Shown here: one piece after another, positions 6,538 to 13,599 of the stretch
Layout of the letters: each line of letters begins with the position of its first letter
Numbering within the stretch: the stretch's first letter is position 1
Assembly: GCA_964450705.1 (NCBI GenBank)
Contig: CAYVDB010000006.1
Location: forward strand, 1-25,827
DNA from: CAYVDB01 sp964450705
Lineage (GTDB): Bacteria; Patescibacteriota; Minisyncoccia; Phycocordibacterales; Zambryskibacteraceae
Direction of reading: 5' to 3'
DNA: 25,827 bases
Program-made: the position numbers and the translations under genes
The notes under the pieces: generated by a model
What the model was told of the DNA's origin: nothing
Databases searched by the model: none
The model's input: the letters and a program-made list of their open reading frames with translations, nothing else

Positions 6538-8679
6538 ATGAGAAACCTTTTGGAGAAGCCATATAATCCACAGAATACTGAAAGTCGCATCTACGATATT
6601 TGGGAAAAAAGTGGTTACTTTAATCCAGATAAGTTGCCGGGTGAGAGGCAGGAAAACTTCTGCATCACACTTCCCCCACCAAACGCGACTGGCGTCTTAC
6701 ACCTAGGGCACGTACTAGAGAATGCAATGCAGGATTCCCTTGTGAGGTTTAACCGCATGCTCGGCAAGAAAACCCTTTGGATCCCAGGCACTGATCATGC
6801 GGCTATCGCAACCGAATCGAAAGTTACAAAAATACTGGAAAAAAATGGTATTAGAAAAAACGAAATCGGACGAGAGAAATTTTTAGATGAAGTTGATACT
6901 TTTGTTTCAAATAGTAGAAAAACTATCCAAAATCAGCTACGACAAGTTGGAGCCTCACTCGACTGGTCTCGAGAAGCTTTTACTTTCGATGAAAAAAGAA
7001 ATACTGCCGTCCGAACCGCATTCAAAAAAATGTACGATGAAGGGCTAATCTACCGGGGGAACAGAATCGTAAACTGGGACCCAAAGGGTCAAACCGTAAT
7101 TTCAGATGACGAACTTGTATATGAAGAGAGAAAAACAAACTTTTACACTTTCAAATATGGTCCATTTGAAATCGGAACAGCTCGACCTGAAACCAAGTTT
7201 GGCGACAAATATGTAGTCATGCATCCTGATGATTCACGCTACCGAAAATATACTCATGGAGAAAAGATAAAAGTGGAGTGGATAAACGGAGAAATAGAAG
7301 CAACGATCATAAAAGACGAAATGATTGACATGAATTTCGGCACTGGGGTCATGACTATCACACCTTGGCACTCACATGAAGATTTTGCTTTAGCAGAAAA
7401 ATACAATCTTGATAAAGAGCAGATCATAGACTCTTACGGAAAACTGTTGCCGATAGCAGAAGAATTTGCTGGGATGAAAATATCAGATGCAAGAGAAAGA
7501 ATTGTTCTGAAGCTTAAAGAAAAAGGGCTTCTAGTAAAGGTAGACGAGAACTACACAAATCGCATAGCAACAGCAGAGCGAACAGGCGGGATAATAGAAC
7601 CGCAAATAATGAAACAGTGGTTTGTAGATGTTAATAAACAAATTATCTCAAAAGAAGGCAAGACGCTGAAAGAACTGATGCTTGAGCCAATACGTAATGG
7701 TAGGGTGAAAATACTTCCGGAACATTTTGAGAAAGTCTATTTTAGTTGGATAGAAAACCTACGAGACTGGTGTATCTCACGGCAAATATGGTATGGCCAT
7801 CGAATCCCGGTTTGGTATAAAGGGGCTGAGATATATTGCGATGTAAAGGAACCTATTGGAGAAGGCTGGGAACAAGATCCCGACACATTAGATACCTGGT
7901 TTTCCTCTGGACTCTGGACTTTTTCTACTCTTGGATGGCCAGATAAAACAAAGGATCTGGCTGACTTCCATCCCACAGATGTTATTAACCCAGGCTATGA
8001 AATATTATTCTTTTGGGTAGCCAGAATGATCTTAATGTCTCAATATCTTCTTGGCGAAGTCCCATTTCGAACTGTGTATTTGCACGGAATACTTAGAGAC
8101 GCTCAGGGTAGGAAATTTAGCAAATCACTTGATAACGGTATTGATCCTCTAGAAGTAATAGCCAAATATGGCGCCGATGCGTTACGTATGTCTATGATTG
8201 TAGGGATTGGTCCAGGCGCAGACAGTAAGTTCGATATGCAGAAGGTATCTGCATACGGAAAATTTGCAAATAAAGTATGGAATGCTTCCAGATTTGTCTT
8301 AGAAAATACAAAGGATCTCAACCCAGAAGCAGTATTAGATGAAGAAGATCAGAAGGCAGATCGAGAGTTAGAAACTCTAATTTCTGAAATAACTCAAGAA
8401 ATGGAAGAATACAAATTTTATATCGTGGCTGAGAAAATCTACCATTATTTTTGGCATACATTTGCAGATATACTAATAGAAAGATCAAAAAAGAAGATTG
8501 CCGATGGAAGAAACCCTGACTCTGCAAAGGCGCTACTCTACTCTCATCTGCAAAAATTAATTACAATCCTACACCCATTCATGCCTTTCATAACCGAAGA
8601 AATCTGGTCGTTTCTTCCACAAAGAAAAAACTTACTTATGGTGGAACGATGGCCAATAAACATAAAAAATAATGCCTGA
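6538..8679 (+). CDS. valS: Valyl-tRNA synthetase, compact form
   Basis: Charges tRNA-Val with valine; class I synthetase with an editing domain that removes misactivated threonine. Visible are the HIGH signature as HLGH (residues 55-58) after PPPNATG, the CP1 editing region (GTARPETKFGDKYVVMHPDD to GTGVMTITPWHSHEDF, about residues 215-285), WCISRQIWYGHRIPVWY, DTWFSSGLW, and the KMSKS loop as KFSKS (residues 526-530). A helical anticodon-binding domain ends in HPFMPFITEEIW. At 713 residues it is far shorter than the 850-950 usual: the C-terminal coiled-coil arm that contacts the tRNA elbow is missing. The protein ends naturally, since its stop lies inside the start of prsW. The start at 6538 is preceded by TAGGATGG; the ATG at 6527 is followed at once by a stop. 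Confidence 0.96.
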   Translation: MRNLLEKPYNPQNTESRIYDIWEKSGYFNPDKLPGERQENFCITLPPPNATGVLHLGHVLENAMQDSLVRFNRMLGKKTLWIPGTDHAAIATESKVTKILEKNGIRKNEIGREKFLDEVDTFVSNSRKTIQNQLRQVGASLDWSREAFTFDEKRNTAVRTAFKKMYDEGLIYRGNRIVNWDPKGQTVISDDELVYEERKTNFYTFKYGPFEIGTARPETKFGDKYVVMHPDDSRYRKYTHGEKIKVEWINGEIEATIIKDEMIDMNFGTGVMTITPWHSHEDFALAEKYNLDKEQIIDSYGKLLPIAEEFAGMKISDARERIVLKLKEKGLLVKVDENYTNRIATAERTGGIIEPQIMKQWFVDVNKQIISKEGKTLKELMLEPIRNGRVKILPEHFEKVYFSWIENLRDWCISRQIWYGHRIPVWYKGAEIYCDVKEPIGEGWEQDPDTLDTWFSSGLWTFSTLGWPDKTKDLADFHPTDVINPGYEILFFWVARMILMSQYLLGEVPFRTVYLHGILRDAQGRKFSKSLDNGIDPLEVIAKYGADALRMSMIVGIGPGADSKFDMQKVSAYGKFANKVWNASRFVLENTKDLNPEAVLDEEDQKADRELETLISEITQEMEEYKFYIVAEKIYHYFWHTFADILIERSKKKIADGRNPDSAKALLYSHLQKLITILHPFMPFITEEIWSFLPQRKNLLMVERWPINIKNNA

Positions 8680-9376
8680 TGCAAATGTAATATTTTTCTC
8701 ACTTCTTGGTGGTATTATTCCCGCTCTTTTTTGGTTATTTTTCTGGCTCCACGAAGATAGTAAGCGCCCCGAACCAAGAGGCCTACTTGCCCTAACATTT
8801 CTCTCAGGGATGCTTGTGGTGCCACTCGTTATACCTTTTGAACAATGGTGGGTAGAGTTCGGAGGGCACCTAGGTACTACACTTACCGTCATAGTATGGG
8901 CAGGAATTGAGGAGTTATTCAAATTTGGAGCAGCCTTTGCTGTAGCGTTACGTCGTAAGGAAATGGACGAACCCGTGGATGCTCTCATATATATGATGAC
9001 GGCGGCTCTCGGTTTTGTAGCAGCAGAGAATGCAATTTTTATATTTCACCCACTCGCACTCGGTAACATAACTGAAGGTCTAATCACTGGAAACGTGCGC
9101 TTTATTGGCGCAAGTCTGCTTCACACAATAAGCTCTGCAGCGATTGGTATTGCAATTGCGATATCTTTCTACAAAAGCAAAAGCGTGAAAGCCCTTGATG
9201 TATTTTGGGGAATTCTTGTTGCAATTGGATTGCATGCGGCGTTTAACTTATTTATAATGAGAGAACACGGTGGGATTACATTTGCAACTTTTGGTTTTGT
9301 CTGGATTGCAATCGTGATACTCATGCTCTTTTTTGAAAAAGTTAAAAGAATATACGCAGTAAATAAAATCGAATGA
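8672..9376 (+). CDS. PrsW-family intramembrane metalloprotease
   Basis: A 234-residue polytopic membrane protein with the PrsW motifs: EELFK (residues 80-84), GFVAAEN further on, a single His in the following helix (LLHTISSAAIG), and GLHAAFN near the end, which together make the proposed metal site. About seven membrane helices are visible. In Bacillus, PrsW performs site-1 cleavage of the anti-sigma factor RsiW. I see no anti-sigma partner in this window, so the substrate is unknown. The start overlaps the end of valS by eight bases and the stop overlaps the hsp20 start (ATGA), so the three genes are probably translationally coupled. The N-terminal MPDANVIFFSLLGG leads straight into the first helix, supporting this start. 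Confidence 0.88.
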   Translation: MPDANVIFFSLLGGIIPALFWLFFWLHEDSKRPEPRGLLALTFLSGMLVVPLVIPFEQWWVEFGGHLGTTLTVIVWAGIEELFKFGAAFAVALRRKEMDEPVDALIYMMTAALGFVAAENAIFIFHPLALGNITEGLITGNVRFIGASLLHTISSAAIGIAIAISFYKSKSVKALDVFWGILVAIGLHAAFNLFIMREHGGITFATFGFVWIAIVILMLFFEKVKRIYAVNKIE

Positions 9377-9834
9377 TGTTCAATCGAGATAAACGGTCCT
9401 TTTTTGAAAAACTCACTGGCTCTGTACGCATTGACGACGAGAGTACAGAAGAAAGTGAGCTCCAATCAGAAGAAAAGAAAACTCCTTGGGCAGAGGAAGC
9501 CGAAGAAGGCCAACTTACTGTCGATGTATACGAGACAACAAACGATATTGTCATTAAGACAATGGTCGCAGGTGTTAAGCCTGAAGATTTAGATATCTCA
9601 ATTACCAGAGAAATGGTTACTATCCGAGGAAAACGTAGTGAAGATCGCACTGTATCTTCTGAAGACTACTTCCATCGAGAACTTTATTGGGGGACATTTT
9701 CAAGAACAATTGTTCTTCCTAAAGAAGTAGATATAGAGGAAGCCGAGGCAATAGAAAAATACGGTCTCCTTATACTTAAACTACCGAAACTAGACAAAAA
9801 CAGAGAAGCTCGTCTGAGAGTAAAAGGTTCCTAA
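9373..9834 (+). CDS. Small heat-shock protein, Hsp20/alpha-crystallin family
   Basis: An ATP-independent holdase of 153 residues. The acidic N-terminal arm (about residues 1-45) precedes the alpha-crystallin domain, which begins at GQLTVDVYETTNDIVIKTMVAG. It includes the strand pair ISITREMVTIRGKR, the FHRELYWGTFSRTIVLP stretch, and the closing strand YGLLILKLPK in place of the usual A-x-x-x-n-GvLxI-x-(L/P)PK. The C-terminal I-x-I/V-type tail is weak (ARLRVKGS). The start overlaps the prsW stop by four bases, so it is the last gene of a valS-prsW-hsp20 operon that ends at the palindromic terminator immediately after its stop. Confidence 0.94.
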   Translation: MMFNRDKRSFFEKLTGSVRIDDESTEESELQSEEKKTPWAEEAEEGQLTVDVYETTNDIVIKTMVAGVKPEDLDISITREMVTIRGKRSEDRTVSSEDYFHRELYWGTFSRTIVLPKEVDIEEAEAIEKYGLLILKLPKLDKNREARLRVKGS

Positions 9835-9864
9835 AAATTCCCCCAGCATGCTGGGGGAATTTTT
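9833..9864. terminator. Perfect 32-base palindromic bidirectional terminator
   Basis: AAAAATTCCCCCAGCA followed by its exact reverse complement. With poly-A on one side and poly-T on the other it works as an intrinsic terminator both for hsp20 (plus) and for the converging pspC gene (minus). It begins at the last two bases of the hsp20 stop codon and its right arm overlaps the pspC stop by two bases. Confidence 0.93.
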
Positions 9865-10093
9865 AACTTACATTAAGAGTGTCCGTGTGAGACGCGGAAC
9901 TGTTGTGCCCATGCTTAGGGATAATTCCGATCGCAAATAGATAGGCAATAACTCCGGGGAAAATACCAGAAAATGCGGTGAGAAGAACATAAGCAAAACG
10001 AAGAATTACTGGGTCAGTATTCATATACTCACCAAGCCCACCAAGAACTCCTGCTAAGGTTTTATTCTTATCGCTTCTATATAGATGTTTCAT
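9863..10093 (-). CDS. PspC domain membrane protein
   Basis: A 76-residue protein consisting of one PspC domain: KHLYRSDKNKTLAGVLGGLGEYMNTDP, then VILRFAYVLLT and a Gly/Phe/Ile-rich hydrophobic segment ending IGIIPK. It closes with a short polar His/Ser/Thr tail. PspC was defined in the phage-shock envelope-stress system, where it senses or transmits membrane damage. In lineages without the rest of that system the stand-alone domain has no established role, and I see no pspA here. The minus-strand gene converges with hsp20 across the shared terminator and lies 28 bases after tRNA-Phe. Confidence 0.9.
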   Translation of the reverse strand: MKHLYRSDKNKTLAGVLGGLGEYMNTDPVILRFAYVLLTAFSGIFPGVIAYLFAIGIIPKHGHNSSASHTDTLNVS

Positions 10094-10121
10094 GTATTTT
10101 ATCTTAAAGGCCTTAAAACTG

Positions 10122-10194
10122 TGCTTGGACCCAGGCTCGAACTGGGGACCCTTCCCTCTTCAGGGGAATGCTCTACCAACTGAGCTATCCAAGC
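10122..10194 (-). tRNA. tRNA-Phe (GAA anticodon)
   Basis: A 73-base cloverleaf on the minus strand: acceptor GCTTGGA/TCCAAGC, D arm GCTC..GAGC, anticodon stem TTCCC/GGGAA with loop CTGAAGA (anticodon GAA), T arm CCAG-GTTCGAGC-CTGG region, discriminator A, no encoded CCA. It lies just upstream of the PspC gene. Confidence 0.95.
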
Positions 10195-10250
10195 ATATTG
10201 GTAATCGAAACGCAAACTAGACAAGATTGGCACAGTAGCCAAACGTCTTT

Positions 10251-10499
10251 TTATCTTCCAAAAGAACTATTTATTTTTTGCACCGTATCTTGCGCGCCTC
10301 CATAGAGATCCCGCAAACCATCCCAATATGGTTGGATGTAATAAAAAGCTCCCACCGAAGCTGCAATAATTACAGACCAGTAGATTATCCTAACAAGACG
10401 TGCCCAACGCATTGTTCGGAGTATTTTCTTGAGAATTTTGTTATTTTCCTCTGAAAGTTCAAGAACCCTTTCGAGCCTCTGTTTATCCTGGGTTTCCAT
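10251..10499 (-). CDS. Small single-pass membrane protein with N-terminal coiled coil, unknown function
   Basis: An 82-residue protein. Residues 1-30 are charged and heptad-like (KQRLERVLELSEENNKIL), consistent with a short coiled coil in the cytoplasm. They are followed by a basic patch (MRWARLVRIIYW) and one hydrophobic segment at about residues 36-54. The C-terminal part is amphipathic (YWDGLRDLYGGAQDTVQKI). Proteins of this layout are common in Parcubacteria but carry no assigned function that I know. No Shine-Dalgarno sequence is evident. It lies between tRNA-Arg and tRNA-Phe on the same strand, so the three may share a transcript. Confidence 0.7.
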   Translation of the reverse strand: METQDKQRLERVLELSEENNKILKKILRTMRWARLVRIIYWSVIIAASVGAFYYIQPYWDGLRDLYGGAQDTVQKINSSFGR

Positions 10500-10607
10500 A
10501 CGGTTCTAGAACTCTAACAAAATACGACCATTTCTTCAACTAAGTCACATGCGTGTACTCACGATTTTATGACTCTTTCTCTAGTGTAATCCTTTAGACA
10601 CAAAATG

Positions 10608-10679
10608 TGCCACCGGCAGGAATCGAACCTGCAATAACTCCTTAGGACGGAGCAGTTATATCCATTTAACTACAGCGGC
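10608..10679 (-). tRNA. tRNA-Arg (CCT anticodon)
   Basis: A 72-base cloverleaf on the minus strand: acceptor GCCGCTG/CGGTGGC with two G-T type pairs, anticodon stem GCTCC/GGAGT with loop GTCCTAA (anticodon CCT), T arm GCAGG-TTCGATT-CCTGC, discriminator A, no encoded CCA. Confidence 0.94.
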
Positions 10680-10717
10680 AATCCCATCATCTCTGTGGGA
10701 TTCTAAACAAGATGGCG

Positions 10718-10957
10718 TTATTGAGCAATGCCCAGAAGCTCAGAAAGGCGCCCTTTGTCAAAGCCTACAACCATTTCATTATCAACAAAAATTACAGGCA
10801 CGCCCATTTGACCACTTTTTTCAATCATCTCCTGACGTTTTGTCAGATCTTCAGCAACATTAAAATTTTCAAACTGAACATTATTCTGTGTAAAAAATTC
10901 CTTTGCTGCATTACAGTACATGCACGATGGTGTCGAATATATAACTACTTTCTTCAT
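10718..10957 (-). CDS. Glutaredoxin-like thiol-disulfide oxidoreductase
   Basis: A 79-residue thioredoxin-fold protein of the NrdH/Grx type. It opens MKKVVIYSTPSCMYC, with the redox pair Cys12 and Cys15 in a C-M-Y-C site. The cis-proline is in GVPVIFVDNE (Pro54), and it ends with GFDKGRLSELLG, the usual glutathione- or target-binding end. It would reduce disulfides in the cytosol; the electron donor cannot be told from the sequence. A TTG four codons earlier (10969) could also start the frame, but the ATG at 10957 fits the family better. Two Cys in a small, otherwise standard fold suggest the gene is complete. Confidence 0.92.
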   Translation of the reverse strand: MKKVVIYSTPSCMYCNAAKEFFTQNNVQFENFNVAEDLTKRQEMIEKSGQMGVPVIFVDNEMVVGFDKGRLSELLGIAQ

Positions 10958-10989
10958 TTCACTTAACAAGTAAACTGATAATTAAAAAT

Positions 10990-11019
10990 AGTATATCATG
11001 CCCCTTACACTACAAACAA
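10990..11019 (-). promoter_or_regulatory. Possible promoter of the glutaredoxin gene, overlapping a small hairpin
   Basis: On the minus strand TATACT (10990-10995) with TTGTTT 18 bp upstream (11014-11019), about 33 bases before the glutaredoxin ATG. A 6-bp inverted repeat GCCCCT/AGGGGC (11000-11005 and 11021-11026) brackets the -35 region. It could be an operator or simply the end of the upstream tRNA-Gly transcript. Confidence 0.35.
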
Positions 11020-11140
11020 TAGGGGCAAAAAACATACGCAAATCATATTCTTACACAGTTAAGTTGATTTAGAAATAAACTTCCACCGACAACAGAAGTG
11101 CTTACGGACTAGATTCCTACCTCAATAAACAGTGATTCTG

Positions 11141-11211
11141 TGCGGAATAGGAGAATCGAACTCCTGCCCTATGCTTGGGAAGCACATGTTCTACCACTAA
11201 ACCAATTCCGC
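11141..11211 (-). tRNA. tRNA-Gly (CCC anticodon)
   Basis: A 71-base cloverleaf on the minus strand: acceptor GCGGAAT/ATTCCGC, anticodon stem TGTGC/GCATA with loop TTCCCAA (anticodon CCC), T arm CAGGAG-TTCGATT-CTCCT region, discriminator A, no encoded CCA. It follows the FtsB-like gene by 21 bases on the same strand. Confidence 0.94.
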
Positions 11212-11232
11212 ATGTAGGCTTACATATTATGC

Positions 11233-11619
11233 TTATCTAGAAAAACCAGCAAACCATCCCTTTATCTTTCTCCAAAATGATTCATCCTTATCTGGCTCAA
11301 TACTCTCGTTATTTAGATCGTCAATGATAAGGACAATTTCTTCTCCGGGCCTTGTAACACTAAAGCGTTCTCTGATCTCGCTTTCAATGCCTTCTTGAGT
11401 ATTTAAAACTTCAATCTGAGTATCGAGTTCCTTTTCTCGCATTCGAGCTTCTGTGAGATTTTTTTCTACAACCTCTAGATTCTTTTTACTTGCTTGATGT
11501 TTTTTCCATGCACCGAATACGCCCTGGAGAAGTAGCGCGGTAAGGATAAGTAAAGAAAAGAATACCCATCGAGAATACACTTTTTTTCTTATCTTTTGTT
11601 TTATCCGAAAGTCTTCCAT
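11233..11619 (-). CDS. FtsB/DivIC-like septum formation initiator protein
   Basis: A 128-residue bitopic protein. A basic cytoplasmic leader (about residues 1-17) is followed by one membrane helix (about 18-37). A long coiled coil comes next (KKNLEVVEKNLTEARMREKELDTQIEVLN). After it is the family's compact turn with IRERFSVTRPGEEIVLII, which corresponds to the conserved end of FtsB/DivIC. The tail is acidic and then closes with a Trp-rich amphipathic stretch. FtsB joins FtsL and FtsQ to signal septal wall synthesis, so this protein probably acts at the division site. A promoter with TATAAT is just upstream. The neighbouring cell-wall genes (murJ, O-antigen-ligase-like) fit this job. Confidence 0.85.
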   Translation of the reverse strand: MEDFRIKQKIRKKVYSRWVFFSLLILTALLLQGVFGAWKKHQASKKNLEVVEKNLTEARMREKELDTQIEVLNTQEGIESEIRERFSVTRPGEEIVLIIDDLNNESIEPDKDESFWRKIKGWFAGFSR

Positions 11620-11637
11620 AGATGAGATTTGTGAGCT

Positions 11638-11668
11638 ATTATAGCAAGAATCAAATATGCTTTTTCAA
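11638..11668 (-). promoter_or_regulatory. Probable promoter of the FtsB-like gene
   Basis: On the minus strand a perfect TATAAT (11638-11643) lies 18 bases before the FtsB-like ATG. TTGAAA (11663-11668) is 19 bp upstream, a slightly long spacing. The site lies inside the 35-codon plus-strand frame at 11657-11764 and its upstream flank. Confidence 0.5.
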
Positions 11669-11764
11669 GAGAAAAACAGAAGAATAATACGCATTCTTGG
11701 CGCAGTAACCGCAATCATCATTATAGTCTCAATGATACTAAGCTCATTGCCTATCTTTTTTTAG
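11657..11764 (+). CDS. Possible 35-residue single-pass membrane peptide
   Basis: A short plus-strand frame starting at ATG 11657 and stopping at TAG 11762-11764. It fills the space between two minus-strand genes (FtsB-like and lepA). The peptide has a basic head (MLFQEKNRRIIRILGA) and then one strongly hydrophobic helix rich in Ile, Val and Leu, ending in PIFF. This matches the style of the tiny membrane peptides seen in Parcubacteria, and I have a weak recollection of similar ones. There is no ribosome binding site; a TATTAT about 15 bases upstream would give a nearly leaderless message. It could be chance coding in a promoter region, so I hold it only as plausible. Confidence 0.45.
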   Translation: MLFQEKNRRIIRILGAVTAIIIIVSMILSSLPIFF

Positions 11765-11766
11765 GC

Positions 11767-13560
11767 TCACTCTCCCCCTCTCATCATTTTTAAGAAGACA
11801 TCTTGCGGAATATTTACTGTTCCAAGGGCTTTCATTTTTTTCTTGCCCTTTTTTTGCTTCTCCCACAACTTTTTCTTTCGAGTAATGTCACCTCCATAGA
11901 GATAGCCAGTGACATCCTTCCGAAGAGCAGAGAGTGTTCGAGAAGAGATAATCCGACCAAGGGCCTTGCCCTGAATCTTTGTAGTAAACATCTGTCGAGG
12001 TAAGATAGTGAAAAGTTTTTCCACAGCAGATTCCGCTTCTTCTTCAACAAGACGCCGGGCAACAACCCGAGAAAACGCTGGGACTATTTCATCTGCAACA
12101 AGTATATCAAGACGAGTCACCTGAGCCTCCTTCATCTCAGTTACCTCATAAGAAAGCGACGCAAATCCTGAAGAGGCGCTTTTTACCTTATCAAAAAAAT
12201 TTCTCATTAGCTCTCGAAGTGGCATGGTTATTACGAGTTGAGTTCTTCCGTCTCGAAATAAATTTGTATCTTCTATATTTGCTTCATGGCTGAAAAGTAA
12301 AACCATAAGCTGGCTCATATACTCTTCTGGGGTAATAATTGTCGCCTTAACCCACGGTTCACGAATTGATAAAATCTCGTGATCATCAGGGAAATACACA
12401 GGAGAATACACTGTCTTCTCTACTCCATTCCGAGTAGTAATTTGATAAGCAATGCTTGGAGAAGTAACCACCAACTCTAAAGAAAACTCCCTTCGCAATC
12501 GTTCGGTAATTATTTCAAGATGAAGCATTCCAAGAAAACCACAACGGAATCCTCGACCTAATGTTCCAGAAGATTCTTCTTCGTATGAAAAAGAAGAATC
12601 CGAAAGACGAAGCTTCCCAAGAGCAAGTTTCAAAGAAGGAAAATCATCTTGGCTCTCTGGATAAATAGAGGCCCAAACAACTGGACGAGGACTCATATAG
12701 CCAGGAAGAGCTTCTAATGAACTCCCTACTCGAGTGATGGTATCTCCAACAGAAGCAATTCCGGGTTCTTTTATACCTGTAACGATATAGCCGATTTCAC
12801 CAGAAGAAAGAGTTTCTTTTGGAACCTCCTCTGGAGAAAAGATACCAACTTCAATCGGGGTAAATTTTCGGTGCCCAGCACGAAAAATAAGTGGATCAGC
12901 TTTTCTTACCTCCCCATCGGTAACCCTAATAAAAACAATCACTCCAGTATGGTTCGAATATTTAAAATCAAAAATGAGCGCCCGAAACGAAGAATCCGAA
13001 GCTCTAGAAAAATCTGGAGCAGGAACACGATCAATAATAGTCTCTAAAAGTCGCTCAACGCCCTCGCCTGTTCTTCCTGAAACCTCAAGAATATCTTCAG
13101 AAGATACCCCCAAAATACGACAAATCTCCTCTTTAACCTCTGCTACTCTAGCAAGAGGTGAGTCAATTTTTGAGACAACTGGAATTATGACAAGCCCAGC
13201 TTCACGAGCCATACGCAAAGTAGTAAGTGTCTGAGCTTGAACCCCTTGAGTTGCATCTACTAAGAGAATAGAACCCTCAACCGCCTTCAAGGCGCGAGAG
13301 ACTTCATATGAGAAATCAATATGCCCTGGGGTGTCTATAAGGTTTAAAATGTATGAGGCCCCCTTATGGCTATATTCCATCCTCACAGGTTGCATCTTTA
13401 TGGTAATACCCCTCTCACGTTCAAGCTCCATAGAATCAAGTACCTGATCCCGCATCTTGCGTTCTGGGACTGTACGAGTAATCTCAAGCATTCTGTCTGC
13501 AAGAGTCGACTTCCCGTGGTCTATATGGGCAATAATTGAAAAATTACGAATATTTTTCAT
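11767..13560 (-). CDS. lepA: Elongation factor 4 (LepA), back-translocating ribosomal GTPase
   Basis: A ribosome-binding GTPase of 597 residues, the family's usual length. The P-loop region is AHIDHGKST (residues 11-19). Switch I is RERGITIKMQPV, switch II DTPGHIDFSYEV (76 onward), and the fourth GTPase motif reads SKID (residues 130-133) where NKID is usual. Beyond the G domain come domain II, the region SGTLGRGFRCGFLGMLHLEI typical of LepA, the LYGGD(I/V)TRKKKLWEKQKKGKKKM signature of the C-terminal domain, and the family ending NIPQDVFLKMM. It likely remodels stalled or mistranslocated ribosomes. It follows murJ by 39 bases and is probably the last gene of that operon. The Asn-to-Ser change in the guanine-recognition motif is the only oddity. 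Confidence 0.96.
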   Translation of the reverse strand: MKNIRNFSIIAHIDHGKSTLADRMLEITRTVPERKMRDQVLDSMELERERGITIKMQPVRMEYSHKGASYILNLIDTPGHIDFSYEVSRALKAVEGSILLVDATQGVQAQTLTTLRMAREAGLVIIPVVSKIDSPLARVAEVKEEICRILGVSSEDILEVSGRTGEGVERLLETIIDRVPAPDFSRASDSSFRALIFDFKYSNHTGVIVFIRVTDGEVRKADPLIFRAGHRKFTPIEVGIFSPEEVPKETLSSGEIGYIVTGIKEPGIASVGDTITRVGSSLEALPGYMSPRPVVWASIYPESQDDFPSLKLALGKLRLSDSSFSYEEESSGTLGRGFRCGFLGMLHLEIITERLRREFSLELVVTSPSIAYQITTRNGVEKTVYSPVYFPDDHEILSIREPWVKATIITPEEYMSQLMVLLFSHEANIEDTNLFRDGRTQLVITMPLRELMRNFFDKVKSASSGFASLSYEVTEMKEAQVTRLDILVADEIVPAFSRVVARRLVEEEAESAVEKLFTILPRQMFTTKIQGKALGRIISSRTLSALRKDVTGYLYGGDITRKKKLWEKQKKGKKKMKALGTVNIPQDVFLKMMRGGE

Positions 13561-13599
13561 ATCTCGCGTATTCTATCTTAGAGAAGAGAAAAATGATAC

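Noticed and set aside
11000..11026. GCCCCT/AGGGGC inverted repeat as an intrinsic terminator
   Set aside because: The stem is only 6 bp with a 15-base loop and no immediate T run on either strand; kept only as a note at the glutaredoxin promoter.
1243..11211. Six tRNAs without CCA as truncated genes
   Set aside because: All six form complete cloverleaves; lack of encoded CCA is normal where a CCA-adding enzyme is used.
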